A DNA stretch of 64,000 nt from Lepidostoma basale (lineage: Eukaryota > Arthropoda > Insecta > Trichoptera > Lepidostomatidae), in contig JAHDVF020000528.1 of assembly GCA_022606425.2 (NCBI GenBank), forward strand, positions 124,001-188,000, given 5' to 3'. Of the stretch, positions 53,190 through 64,000 are shown piece by piece; positions within the stretch are counted from its first letter, which is position 1, and every line of letters begins with the position of its first letter. The translations under genes were made by a program, and so were the position numbers. The notes beneath the pieces were generated by a model. The model made no database searches. It saw only the letters and a program-made list of their open reading frames with translations, and was not told where the DNA came from.

Positions 53190-53460
53190 AATATTTATTA
53201 TATATCATAATATTTTAAATAAAAAAATAACTTTAAAATATTAAAAGCACAATCATGTTATTTTTTTACCGAAAATTATTCTAATTTTTATTTGATTTAG
53301 CCATGTTTTATGGCATACTCGGTGAGATTGCAATAAACAAATTTTACATGGCAGAAAAAACGTTTTCTCTCTGGAGGCTGGTTTAATCTTAGTTAAGTTT
53401 AATTTTATTAAGTGATAATAATTTAAGATAGAGAAAAACAATAAAAGTTGTAAGTGACAA
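53190..53460. other. AT-rich non-coding stretch
   Basis: Nothing recognised. Confidence 0.5.
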
Positions 53461-53464
53461 TTGT

Positions 53465-54130
53465 GTGAGTGGCAACAATTTGGGGGTGGGATCCCACCCA
53501 CGTGATTTCAACCCCACCCTGTGGGCTTTTGGAAGTTCGTGAGGCTCGAGGAGCGAGGGAGCGCTCTTACACCCCGGACCCCGGTGAGACAACATCTCCC
53601 CCGGCTCGATGGACGGTCGAACGCCGGGGAGATAATCTAAACGAGGAGGAGATCGCGGAATACGTGCTGCATGGCGCCAGCAACAGCGCCCGCGCCAGCT
53701 GACAAACAACCTCGTACAGGGCCCATGAAGGGCCATTATCACCATTGGGGCCTGATGCTGGCCACCACTGTCGCTATGAAGGAGACCCGTGCCCTCAGCG
53801 GTCCATCATCCGCGTGATGCTTGCAGCCCGGAAGATAGAAGTGAACGCCGGGCAGCCTTCTGTACCGTGCAGCCTCTGGCAGTCCTCATGCTGGCCAACT
53901 CGCCGCCACGTTGGCTTCCGTCAGCGTCGGTCCTCGCCGTAGATCAACGCCTTCCTCATGACGTGATCGTCTTGTAGTCTACGCTAGTTTTAATTCGTTG
54001 GCCAGCGAAAAGCATGTAAGTCTTCTTTAGATCATAAGTTATCTTTTTTGTATGTATTTTTGTTCTTAATAAATGTAATTTTTAAATAGTAAATATTGGT
54101 CTCAATCTCATTTCATAATACCTACATCCC
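53465..54130. mobile_element. GC-rich island, possible LTR-type element remnant
   Basis: 53490-53960 is far richer in G+C than any other 500-base stretch. It opens with GGTGGGATCCCACCC, a 14-base palindrome. Both strands have open frames (plus 53469-53702, minus 53389-53745) with low-complexity Arg/Pro/Gly content and no domain. After it come AATAAA (54068-54073) and TAGTAAATATTGGTCTCAAT, an arrangement that fits the end of an LTR. No terminal repeat pair can be shown. Confidence 0.35.
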
Positions 54131-54450
54131 GGAGCATATCTCATATAATATAATGTTAACATTACCGAATCACATGGGCAAATGTGGGGCAGTTGCCCTA
54201 GATCGGGAGTGAATGAGTTCAACAAATTCATTTTTCACCCCGTGACGACGAAAAACTCCTAACATTTTATTTTTGATAATTGCTAGGATAAACAAATAGG
54301 ATTTTGATGTGTACGTCTCCATTTACATGATAAAACACCCAGTTTTTTTTAATAGCAACACTAAAAATATATATTTTTTTAGTCTATGGACACCTCATTC
54401 AAAATTTTAAAAAGTACGTTTGTTGGTTGTGTTTGTGCTATTCCGTTTTG
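54131..54450. other. Upstream flank of the NuSAP-like gene
   Basis: Contains TTGCCCTAGATCGGGAGTGA and a TTTCACCCCGTGACGACG block of unknown nature; no promoter element certain. Confidence 0.35.
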
Positions 54451-54532
54451 TCAGTTTGAAGTTTGTTGTCATAATAATTAAGTTATGCTAAATGTTTTGA
54501 TGTGAATTGTTGCAGTTACTTACAAAACCAAA
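54451..54532 (+). promoter_or_regulatory. Possible initiator and 5' UTR
   Basis: TCAGTT at 54451-54456 matches the arthropod initiator (TCAGT) about 80 bases upstream of the start codon; no TATA box. Inferred only. Confidence 0.35.
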
Positions 54533-57500
54533 ATGTCTACAACTAGAATGACGAGAAGTGTGTAGTTTTCTATATGTATTTTGTTTCAAATAATCCGTTT
54601 GAAGCTGATTGTTTAATTCGAATTATTTTCTTCCAGGAGGCGTTTACCCGCCAGTAGTGTCTGAGGTTCCGCCGTTAGAAAATTCTAACATATTGGTGAA
54701 GGATGTTAACACTAAACGTTCTTTACGTCCAAAAAAGGGTATGACAGTTTCTGAAGAAAATTGCCGAACAGTTCTTAGTGAAAAACAAGAGAACGTCGAA
54801 GAGACTTTTATGCCCTCGAAAATACCCAATAAAAACTCCAGGAAAATGCGTTCCCGTAAAGAAATCAATGATTCTCCTCTTACAGTCGTTGATAATGATA
54901 AACATGTGAAAATGCTTCCTTTAACTGACACAAAACTCCCGGTAGCGCATACTCGAAAATCCAAACGAAACAAAAATACAGATGACATAATACCTGTAGC
55001 CGTTTCATTAGAAGTCGTATCCGAGGAATCTTTTCAAGATAACAAAGAGAATGAGCAAAATTTGGTTAAAATTAAAAATAAAAAGGTGACAAAGCAGAGT
55101 AAAAAGAAAATTGACATTGAGCCTGCAAATGCAGTGCCATCAAAACGAGGATCGACGGACAACAAGTCACACATACAAGAGTTGATGCCCAGAACTAGAA
55201 AGGGAGCTAAAGCCAGCAATTCCTTTCATTCTGAAATACCCCCGGTTCAGGTTGACCAACCTGTGGTACGCAGAGGAAAGCGCAACAAGAAATCAAATAC
55301 TTCCACAGAAAATATTCCATCCAAACGAAGCTCTACAAATAATGGAAAAAATATTTCAAATATATCTAATGAAACCTCGTACCACTCAATTATAAACAAC
55401 GAAAGGGAGAGTGCCGGAAACAAGGATCTGAGCTTTTTATCTGCAAAAGAGTTTAATGTGTCGGCTTCTAAATGTTCATCGCACAGTAAGAACACTGCAG
55501 AAATAGTTGCGAGTAACAAATCACCAGGGTTTGGAACTTTCCGCACCAGTCCCAGAAAATCGCAATCTAATATTGAGCATTCCCAAATTTTGAATGAAAC
55601 ATTTCCTATTCTGATTGATGATTCAATAACCTCGGAAAAATGTGAAAGTTCTCTATCGCAACCTTCACAGTTCATGATAAGTTCTAAGAACAATCTCAGG
55701 ATATCTGGAATTGAAGAAATTTTAGACATTCCGAAGACGAGGAATACTCTGAGACGTGAAGCTACGTACACTAAAGATACTGTATCCGATGCCAACTTGA
55801 CTTTGACTTTCAACAACACGGTTGATCTCTCTCACAATCAGAGCAATACTCGGCGAAATGTATTCTCAGCTGCCAGTCCTTGCAAACTTTTTGGCGGGAA
55901 AGCCTCCATAAATGCGAGCGTGCACAACTCCACTTTTACTAAAACCCCGCCCAAGGTATTCTGCCGGGCTGTGTCTGTGGGTTCAGCTGGGAGAACGCCT
56001 ATGCCGCCTATTGAGAGGTCTCTCAGGAAGAGTAAATTGGTTGAAGAGCGTAGCACCCCTGTTAAATCCACGGCTTTGTTGAATGTAACACGTACTCTGG
56101 AGAAACCTCATGAAGAAGCAACGGCAGTGTCTAACACAATCGCAAATAAAACCAGAACTAAAGTCGACTTTAGTGGTGTCTCTAAGCAAGTTTATGTTCC
56201 TAATTCGAGTAAAGTTATCAAATCCAATTTGAAGGGATCCAACAAGAGTTTTACTCTGTTGCAAGAAGGTAACTTTGAATATATTTGTACATGTTTTTTT
56301 TATACTTTATTTAAGCTGATGTCAATTTCAATTAGATTTGTTGTTCCAGAAAACTTTATTTTTTTTTTATTTAATTTACTTTATTTAATCATATTTTATA
56401 TGCTTTCTAGTGACAAGGCCGGGGACTAGAAAGCGTTCCCTCACCCAGAATGATGCTGATGGCAGGGCAGGTAAAATGGCGAAACTAGCTCCGAAAGATC
56501 AGAATGCTACCGGAGGCCGTTTAATCAATCCCAAAACACCAATCTCCACAGGTACACATTATTTTCTTTTCGCATTTCGACTACATTCTGAGTTGTAGTT
56601 TTTTTTTAATCTGTTACTTTAGTTGTGACTTTGGATAGTTGATGTATTATGTCAACATTGTATATAACACAAATAATTATAAAATTCTTTAACTAGTTCC
56701 AAGTAATACTTTCCAGAATTTTGGGGTTTATTCCTTAATGTATTAATTGACATCAATTGCCTTAATTACCGTATTCTGCTCCTTTTAACTTGTATAAAAA
56801 CAACAATGTGCATGATTTTCGCTTCATTTGATAATAATGCCTTAGAATGGCAAAACATGTCATTTCCTTAAACTATAATAAAACTTCTAAAGAATATGTG
56901 TTTTCATTCATATTCATTATTTGATGTATTGTGATTATACATGCAATAAAATACTTCACATTCAGTTTAAAATATGTCTTTTTAGTTAAATATTTCTGCG
57001 GTAAGGGTAATGTGGTAACAAATGGAGTGACACCAGCCGTACATTCCATGCAAAAATTACCTGCCCCGGCCTCCCGTAGTAAGATGCCAGACTTTGCTTC
57101 TCTCCACAAGAAGCAATTTGAACGAATGGAGTCCCTGGTGCAGAACAAGGCCAGGAAAGCAGAGAGGGCCAAACAACTGCTCTTCACTAAAACACCCTCA
57201 GATCCGTTGAAATGTAAGTATCTAATTTATCATCTCATTTAACCAAATAGCATTATTGTTCATTTGAAAAAGAAAATACTTCACAATTGTACAATTTTAG
57301 TATAAAATTGTTTTCAATGCTCTAAAGAAAAGTTCCTACGACCCATATTGAACCTTGGCCTCCATTATTCCTCACCTCCAACTTCTGTCCTTTGCTTTGA
57401 CCCTCCATCTTGACACTCATAGTGATTTCGCTGCATTTCTACCGACTTCATCCTCCCATCGTAGCCTTGGTCGTCCATTGGTCTCCTACCACCTGCTTCT

Positions 57501-60500
57501 TTCATCCTTTTTGAGGTTCATGATGACCGCATCCACTGTATGTGACCTTAGTCTATTCAGTCTCGCATATATGGAGAGACTGGGAGCTTTGTAGGTATTG
57601 TATAACTTATCGATATGCACTGAAACACTCCAGCTTTCACCGTCATTCATAAGTTCCCAGGATTCTGCGGAACACCCTTCTCTCAAAGGTATCTTTGCAG
57701 ATTTAGCCTATTCTATAGTATTCCCTTTTTAGTGTGTAATTAGTCGAACTTAGTTTTTTTTCTTGTGTTCCCACACAGCAGAAAAACATTTATCAATTGG
57801 TTTTAAAACTGGTAATTGAGCATGTTTTTCTTGCTCAATATTATTACACTGTTCAAGCAACAATAACCAAGTTGAAAATGAACTAGAAAATTTAAGGCTT
57901 TCCTACAATCAACAAATAAACAGATATTTCTGATATAATTGGCTAATATATTTTATTAAATAAATTTAGAGGATTTTTAGGAATGTGGGTAAATAATATA
58001 GAGTGTATCAATCAAATATCTTTATTTTACAAATAAAAATATGGATGCAGCAAAATAGCTAGATTTCTTATCTTACAATTACGTTTTAGTGAGACTAGTT
58101 GTTCATCTTACCACACGATGCATACTGTTCTTCGCAAGCCGGTGTCGTGTAAGTCAACGCCTACTGATCTAACCTACACTGTATGCCGTCTGTTACAACC
58201 ACTCGATGTCTTGGCTTTATATCCACAATCTTTATTATAAATATATATATATTCTTAAATATTCCTTTGAAATGGGCTCGCTATGTGGATCAAGAATATC
58301 CATAACTTTAAAGGTTGCATCTGTTATTTTTTGTTAAATGTGTATACTACTGTCCTACCATTATATATTGGCCAAAACGGGGCATCCTTTCTATGTGAAA
58401 AGAAACATTGAATGAGATTAGCCTGCCAATATATTGTGGTAGGGTGATAGTTTGTGGAGTTGTTTAATAAAATAAAATATGTAGTCAAAATGGGCATTTC
58501 GCTCAAAAGCTTGCACTGATCACTAGCTATTTTCCTATCTCACAACTTTTTTTCAAAGAATAACATTAAATGCACATTATCCATTATATTAAATTTACTA
58601 ATACATATACAAATCTAACAATCCCCTTTAACTCGCACCGGAAGGGGTTACACATACCGTCATTTTCATAATAGAACAACCTCAAAGTAAAAAAATACGC
58701 ATATTGTCATTTATACAATAAATATTCTTTCTCAAAACAGAAATCAGAATAAACAAAAGTATATATTTTTTTCATTAATAAATCATCTAAAAATTTTAAT
58801 TTCTATCATCTAGATTTTATTTACGTTTAACTGAAATTTCTCAACCAACGAATAGTTCTTTTTGCGACCGAGCTGCAGCAGAGAAGAAATGGTGCTTATA
58901 TATTAGGGAAACTGGTACAGCAATATAATGCATTTGATTCCGTTTCACAAATCAAAGTCTACGTAATCTTGTGAAATATACTTAATTATTTATAATAATT
59001 ATTCTTGACTTCTGTACTTTTTATTATTATTTAATATTAGAAGGCATGAAAATGCAGTATATCCATTTAACATTAAAAATAAACAAACTGTGTATTTAAA
59101 TTTTGTTCAAAATAAATTATCTGTGTATGTATTCCATTTTTTAAATATTTATTTTTACAAATTAAATGATTTATTTACAGTGCATCAATTAGTTCTGCGC
59201 AATACTTGGTGAAGAAGATTTAGTGAAAGTACCCACCATATGCCCGAAACTGTTTCAAGACCTTAAGTGTCTTGTCAGTTTTACGATATTCAAACATTTC
59301 AATACTCGATTGACTCGATATTTCTTTTAGATACTTACAATGAGGATTTTTTTCTTCCTAACTTCTTATTTAAATGTTTTTGGTCTTAGCCCCTATTGTG
59401 CAGTTAGTTTTATTTGCAATTAAAAAATGATCTCCATCTGTGGCTGACTACATTTACAGCTCAGATAAATAGTCCCAGTTCATAATATTATTACATACAA
59501 TTTAGTAGTAAGGAACTTAAGTTAAAAGGTTTATGAGATACATTCAAATATGACCTTCTAATGTTGTCTCCTACAGTTTGACACCAATTTTTTTTGGACT
59601 GCAAATATAGCCAGCCGCATTAAGGGTTAAAGTGTTAAAAACGTTTGTTCATGACCAGCAGCAATAGGATCCGCGGAACTTTGTTGAATCAATGAAATTA
59701 AATGACTTGGATTAGTTGAGAAACTTAACGTATTACAATAATATATATTTCTAAAGTCAATCCTACCTCCCCCCTCCCCAAACAGCTTCCTCACCTAGAG
59801 GTTTATTGTTCAAATGCACACAATGAAGTTAGGTTGTAATATTATGCGTACATATTACAAACTTGAATTTTTAAATACCTATATTAACAATAAACTTTGG
59901 TACATAATAACAAATCACACAGCATGTCACACTCCAGGATTCTATAATGCACGCAAATTGACATAGACACATACAAGGTAAAGAGATACATTATACGCAA
60001 TTTTTGAAATAGCAGCTATGTGCTCAAGCAAATGTGACATGTCTGAATGTTTTCATATACAAAAATACACATTATTCATTATTGTACAATTACAAAGACT
60101 GGCAGACGTAATTACAACGAAAAAAATACTGTAAAAATAATAGTATTTACAAAAAAAGGAAATACATTTTTTTTACTTTATAAGACACACCTTAAAAAAA
60201 AATCTACAGTAAGTTAGACCCTCAAAGGGTAATTTTTTAAAGGATAGCTTACAGAGACTACGTTAAGCACTAGGGTGGATTATAGGCGTAAAATGTTTTT
60301 ATTGGTCTAATCTCTATACCTATAAAAAATACTTTTACCATTAATATTTATGTAGAATCACGAAGTCTGCATCACAAAATGCAGACATTTTATTTACCTA
60401 TTGCAAGCTCAAATAAATTCAAATTGTCACACCAAGTGAAATACTTATATTCTTCATTAATTAACTATAAGATATACATATAAAATTATTGTATTACATG

Positions 60501-62719
60501 AAGATGGTACATTTTTTTAAATATATACATTATTAATTGTGATAAAAAAGGTCATTTATCGTAAAATCACAAACATTTCATACCAGATACAAAGACAAAT
60601 GACATATAATTAATTACTAGTATTGTGTGCTAACCAAACCAGAACGAATAATACAATTTCTCAGGATACCGTGGTCCGCATAGAAACATCGAGCATTTGC
60701 ATTATGTTTTTCATTCAATATTATGTTAAAATATTGATACATTTACTTGTGGACAGTTGGATAAACATGTGCTGACGACACACTTACGTTTATTTTTTTA
60801 CAGTAACTAAAAAATGGAAATAGGAAAAAATGTCAATTCCAACAGCTGTTAGATATCTCTTGTTTTTAACTTCACTATTTTATATACATAGAAGAATTTA
60901 TTTACAGCATATTCCTCGTTTGTTTGTGGAAGATTAATGCGATTTAAAAAAAAATGTGCCACTCTTGGAAATTGTCAGCATATTATTATAAGGGGAAAAT
61001 AAAATATAAGTCCTATTTTGATTATAGGATTCTCTGTTAAATATAATATTTGTGATGCATAAGTTTTTTTAAATTGTAAACATTGTATGCTTACAATCTA
61101 TGTGTCTACATAATATTACTTATAACAATAAGAATATTACTTTTTTCTTTATATATATGGCAGGCCTTATTAGTTAAAAACAAAACTTTGTTAAGGGATG
61201 ATGTCATGAACTTCATATGAATACAGAATTTTGTGTATATAGATTCAGATATATTTGTTAATACATAATGGTATTTATGTCTGAAAAATTTGATAATTTG
61301 AATGTAGTATTATATAAATTGGACGAGACAAGAATGGTTAAAATGCTGTATACAAGCAGTGTGAGTGGAAAGAGAAGCCGTGGAAGACCAAGGAAAGCTT
61401 GGCATGTACAAATTAATCAAATACTGAAAGGCGGCCACATTCGAAGTCGGCAAAATCAACGAGTTTGTTAGTTAAATTGGTATATTATCCCACTTCTTGA
61501 AAGAATAATTGATCGAGGCAATACATGGAATAGAGTGTGGCAAGAAATATGCGACAACCACACACAAGTGTTGTTATGTGTGTGTATTTGTTAATATACG
61601 ACTGTCAATTATAAGTATTTGTGCATGGTACAAGTTTAACAGAATACAATAATTATGCAAATGATTTAAAATGCAGTATTACTTGAATTTCATTCATACA
61701 AATGAAACTGTATTATCTAGAAGTTTTATTGTTTTATGAGAATCACATGTTTCATATTGCTAAGGCAATATCAAATGTTTTAACAGACTGTAATTTAACT
61801 TTTTTCTTGTGCAAATAGATCATAAATATACTAGCGAAACAGATGTCCATAGACATTCACTCTTCATTTGTGATGAGTGATGGATTGATAAGGATTGCTT
61901 ATATAACTTATCTGCTGTGACTCAGGGAAGATTAGTTTTGGTTGAATTAGGGTAACATTATGAATTAGCAAAAAAATGAACACAATTTAATTAATTATAC
62001 ATTTTGGATACAGATGAATTTGAACCTATCCGATGATTTAATTATTTTAATTGTTGAAATATTGATCAAAGTCAGGATTGTCTGTTTTTGGTAAAAGTAC
62101 AGTTATATTACATGGTATTTGTTGAAGTTTTTTTTTTTTTTTAATGTATTTTTAAAATGTGTTTCCGAGAAATAAATAATGCTTGTTGTTATCGTTACGC
62201 AAAGAGAGGAAAATATTGAGATAATATAAAAAATTATGATTCATAAATTTACATAAAATAACTCTTTTGTAATATATATGTATATATGTAGGCGCTCAAT
62301 GTTTTATTCTTCAATATCTTATTGACAATGTAAAGAAAAGTTGATCTTATGAACTCAGCGTAGTAAAATTTTCTAGACTAATTTAACACATGTTTGGTTA
62401 TTTGTTTGTTTCAGCATTCGGGAAATCCACCAAGGATGATAAGCCAGCTACAAATTCTTCTGCTATAAGCACAAATGGTCTCGGCTTTACTCGTTTTGGT
62501 TTCAAACTTCAACCGGAATCTTTGAAGAGTGTAGCCAAGGCCAGCCCGTTGCCTGCTCCCAAAACTCTCAAGAGAACCGACGCTCGCAAGATTGTCATGA
62601 GGGAGGAAAAGATGTCGGTTGTGGAGAAGAAAAGGATGGAGAATCGAAATTATGTACAAGGGGTTCGCACTAACAGGAGGTTTGAGTTGCAAATGCAATC
62701 CAGAAATATGGCAGCTTAA
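54533..62719 (+). CDS. NuSAP-like basic nuclear/mitotic protein (five exons, 776 residues)
   Basis: Exons: 54533-54557, 54637-56268, 56411-56551, 56986-57213 and 62415-62719, joined at GT-AG introns, all phase 1. The start ATG at 54533 gives MSTTRMTRR across the first junction. Residues about 10-550 are disordered, Ser/Lys/Asn-rich, with basic patches (RKSKRNK, RRGKRNKK, TSPRKSQS), as expected for chromatin or microtubule binding. KEN at 145-147 (DNKENEQN) is a potential APC/C degron. PDFASLHKKQFERMESL (634-650) resembles the Pro-X-Phe...LH...F..MES segment of NuSAP, and the C-terminus has RFGFK (702-706) and a basic Glu-Lys-Lys-Arg-Met-Glu-Asn-Arg helix ending RFELQMQSRNMAA. Function is inferred from this and is tentative. 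The 5.2-kb last intron holds transposon debris. The exon 4 acceptor (56985) could instead be at the CAG ending 57042, a weaker site in the same frame. Confidence 0.8.
56825..56930 (+). repeat. F2 foldback right half in intron 3
   Basis: TTTGATAATAATGCCTTAGA, AAACATGTCATTTCC, ACTATAATAAAACTTCTAAA and TTTTCATTCATATTCATTAT follow F2; the left half is lost. Lies upstream of the exon 4 acceptor. Confidence 0.65.
57340..57705 (-). mobile_element. LINE G7 C-terminus, antisense in intron 4
   Basis: Minus strand encodes YARLNRLRSHTVDAVIMNLK, KKDERSRW, a stop, NGRPRLRWEDEVGRNAAKSL and a Lys-Ala-Lys-Asp-Arg segment: an RTE-type LINE end. Related to the fragment at 10195-10315. Confidence 0.7.
57706..61295. 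other. Intron 4 interior, AT-rich
   Basis: About 3.6 kb of very AT-rich intron. I see no additional exon, RNA gene or recognisable repeat on either strand. Confidence 0.5.
61300..61475 (+). mobile_element. LINE A fragment in intron 4
   Basis: A 67-codon frame encodes RMVKMLYTSSVSGKRSRGRP, RKAWHVQINQILKGGHIRSR (second subfamily), then stops at an Arg-Val-Cys segment followed directly by TTAGTTAAATT. The Cys-Met-Asn-Val and terminal blocks are deleted. Confidence 0.8.
61685..61790. repeat. F2 foldback left half in intron 4
   Basis: TATCTAGAAGTTTTATTGTT, ATCACATGTTTCATATTGCT and AAGGCAATATCAAATG match the left arm and minus-strand core of F2. Confidence 0.6.
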
Positions 62720-63095
62720 AATGTGCCGATTCATATCTGATAAGGAAGACATGATAGATAATTTTATCTAAAGTGTGTGTACGTGTGAGCAATGTAGTTA
62801 TAAAGAATGTGGAATCGAAAGATGCATCACTTTTAGAAGTAAGCATGACTAGATGATTTTGCTGCTACTTTTTATAAAACTCTGACTTTAAAATGTATGG
62901 CATAGTCGAGTTGAACTGGTTATAAATACGGTTATAACTGGCAGTGTGATGGCATTTTTATAAGAGCACCAAACTAAAATATGTTATTTTCATCTCTTAT
63001 TCTCCTACTGCTTATATTTGAAAAATGATTACTCGAAATTTTATCACTGATTTATATAGAGGTCAGCTGTTTCCTTTTTTGAATAATCAATAAAT
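62720..63095 (+). terminator. 3' UTR of the NuSAP-like gene with AATAAA
   Basis: About 370 bases after the stop codon, AATAAA at 63089-63094 is the first canonical polyadenylation signal; a second AATAAA lies near 63310. Confidence 0.5.
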
Positions 63096-63099
63096 ATTA

Positions 63100-63405
63100 T
63101 TTGAATAATGTACTGATCCACTATGGATAAATAATTTGAATCTTGATTTAATCTTCATTCGGATGCGGTACACAATGATAGATCATTTGAAATTATTTTC
63201 TCTGCGAGGTCACTTCTGATTACCGCTGTAGTGGAATGGGACGACTGGACATATCATTAGCTGACTACACATGAATTAATACGTTCATCCAAATTCAAAG
63301 GGACGCTTTAATAAAGATATTTAATTTAAAAGTATAACTAGGAGTCGGCAGACGGAGCATTTTGTTTTGTGCATTAATCGATTGCTTTAACTTGTAAAAA
63401 TTATG
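63100..63405. other. Intergenic sequence
   Basis: Nothing recognised. Confidence 0.5.
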
Positions 63406-63409
63406 TATT

Positions 63410-63545
63410 TAATATTGTGCTTGGTCATGCTATGTTTTCATCATTTTAATATTATAATTTCTGAACATTTTTCTTTTTTATCTATTTGATGGGTTTTACG
63501 TGTCCGATGCATAAAATCTTTTCTTTTTAAAATTATTCTAATTGT
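63410..63545 (-). mobile_element. LINE A fragment, very old
   Basis: TTGGTCATGCTATGTTTTCA and GGGTTTTACGTGTCCGATGC recall the minus-strand Lys-Thr-Trp-His and Trp-Phe-Gly-His regions. Weak. Confidence 0.35.
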
Positions 63546-64000
63546 CTTTCCAGAAACCGTTCTTTATCTGATGTAAATAACTTGAGGAAGTTGTGACATA
63601 AACCACAAACATTTAACCACAATTATTTGGCAGCATATTATCTTGCATGTTATCAGCATAAATTATTACACTTAGTTTAATTTGAAAAATAAATATTTTT
63701 AAGTTACTGACTTTTGCCTTAGATCTTGGCTATTTCAGGATCACCAGCTCTTCTACATTTTAGAATTTTTGTTTGGATATTATTAAAAAAGTTATTGATG
63801 AGGAATTTACTCTACATAGCTATAGAATTAAATTTTAAATAATATATTAAAATAACTCAATATTATATAGTTATGTAATAACTGATGATTTTCTAATGAT
63901 TTTCATCTTATAATGTTATTTTAATTTTACACTATTATGCTGAAATTTATGTTGTATATTTTATATATAAAATATACAACGTTTGTACCATCAAGCTAAC
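63546..64000. other. AT-rich sequence to window end
   Basis: 63946-63981 is a short hairpin (GTTGTATATTTTATATATAA with its complement ATACAAC). Otherwise nothing recognised. Confidence 0.45.

Noticed and set aside
54609..54640. Start of the large ORF at 54609 as a translation start
   Set aside because: The codon is TTG and lies in an intron ending TTCTTCCAG; the ATG at 54533 in a 25-nt first coding exon gives the correct phase.
55247..55819. 190-codon minus-strand frame
   Set aside because: It is the antisense shadow of exon 2 of the NuSAP-like gene, with no domain or splice support.

Overview
This is a 64 kb stretch of an AT-rich (roughly 70% A+T) animal nuclear genome, almost certainly an insect. 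The evidence is two spliced protein-coding genes with GT-AG introns, dozens of 5'-truncated non-LTR retrotransposons of insect type, a tRNA-derived SINE family and many hairpin (foldback) elements. There are no bacterial-style operons. The insect order is not resolved from the sequence alone.

Only two host genes can be supported, both in the right-hand part and pointing away from each other. On the minus strand, 50417-51263 is the AP-2 clathrin adaptor sigma subunit, complete at 142 residues in three exons; its first coding exon is the start codon alone. On the plus strand, 54533-62719 is a five-exon gene for a 776-residue basic, Ser/Lys-rich protein. It carries a KEN box and a conserved PDF..LH..QF..MESL segment like that of the mitotic microtubule protein NuSAP; this assignment is tentative. 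The 3.3 kb between them holds a LINE reverse-transcriptase fragment (51997-53189) and a GC-rich island (about 53465-53990).

Positions 1-50,000 contain no host gene I can support. They are a graveyard of nested mobile elements. The commonest is one LINE family, called LINE A here, with about 28 3'-end copies on both strands. Its C-terminus ends in a Tyr-Pro-Phe-Gly-Glu-Thr-Ala-like peptide followed by a tandem (TTAG)n or (TTG)n tail. Other LINE types are B and B' ((GAA)n tails), C ((GATTT)n tail, two near-identical copies), D (Jockey-like), E (poly-A tail) and F (RNase H bearing), plus several single decayed C-termini (G). A tRNA-derived SINE with intact A and B boxes occurs at least eight times. 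One hAT-like element (47705-48212) has a perfect 8-bp target duplication, and one 408-bp retroposon (27276-27683) has an 11-bp duplication. Direct duplications allow the insertion order to be read at several places.

The most interesting signal is a short motif shared by many otherwise different hairpin elements: CTGANGA, one unpaired base, a 4-6 bp stem-loop, then GAAAC and a few bases later GUC. This is the conserved core of a hammerhead ribozyme with a minimal stem III. In the two copies at 122-170 and 16832-16880 the flanks pair as stem I would. The extra base between CTGANGA and stem II departs from the standard hammerhead, so catalysis is a hypothesis. Several of these hairpins also share an end sequence around ACAACACAAAGTG.
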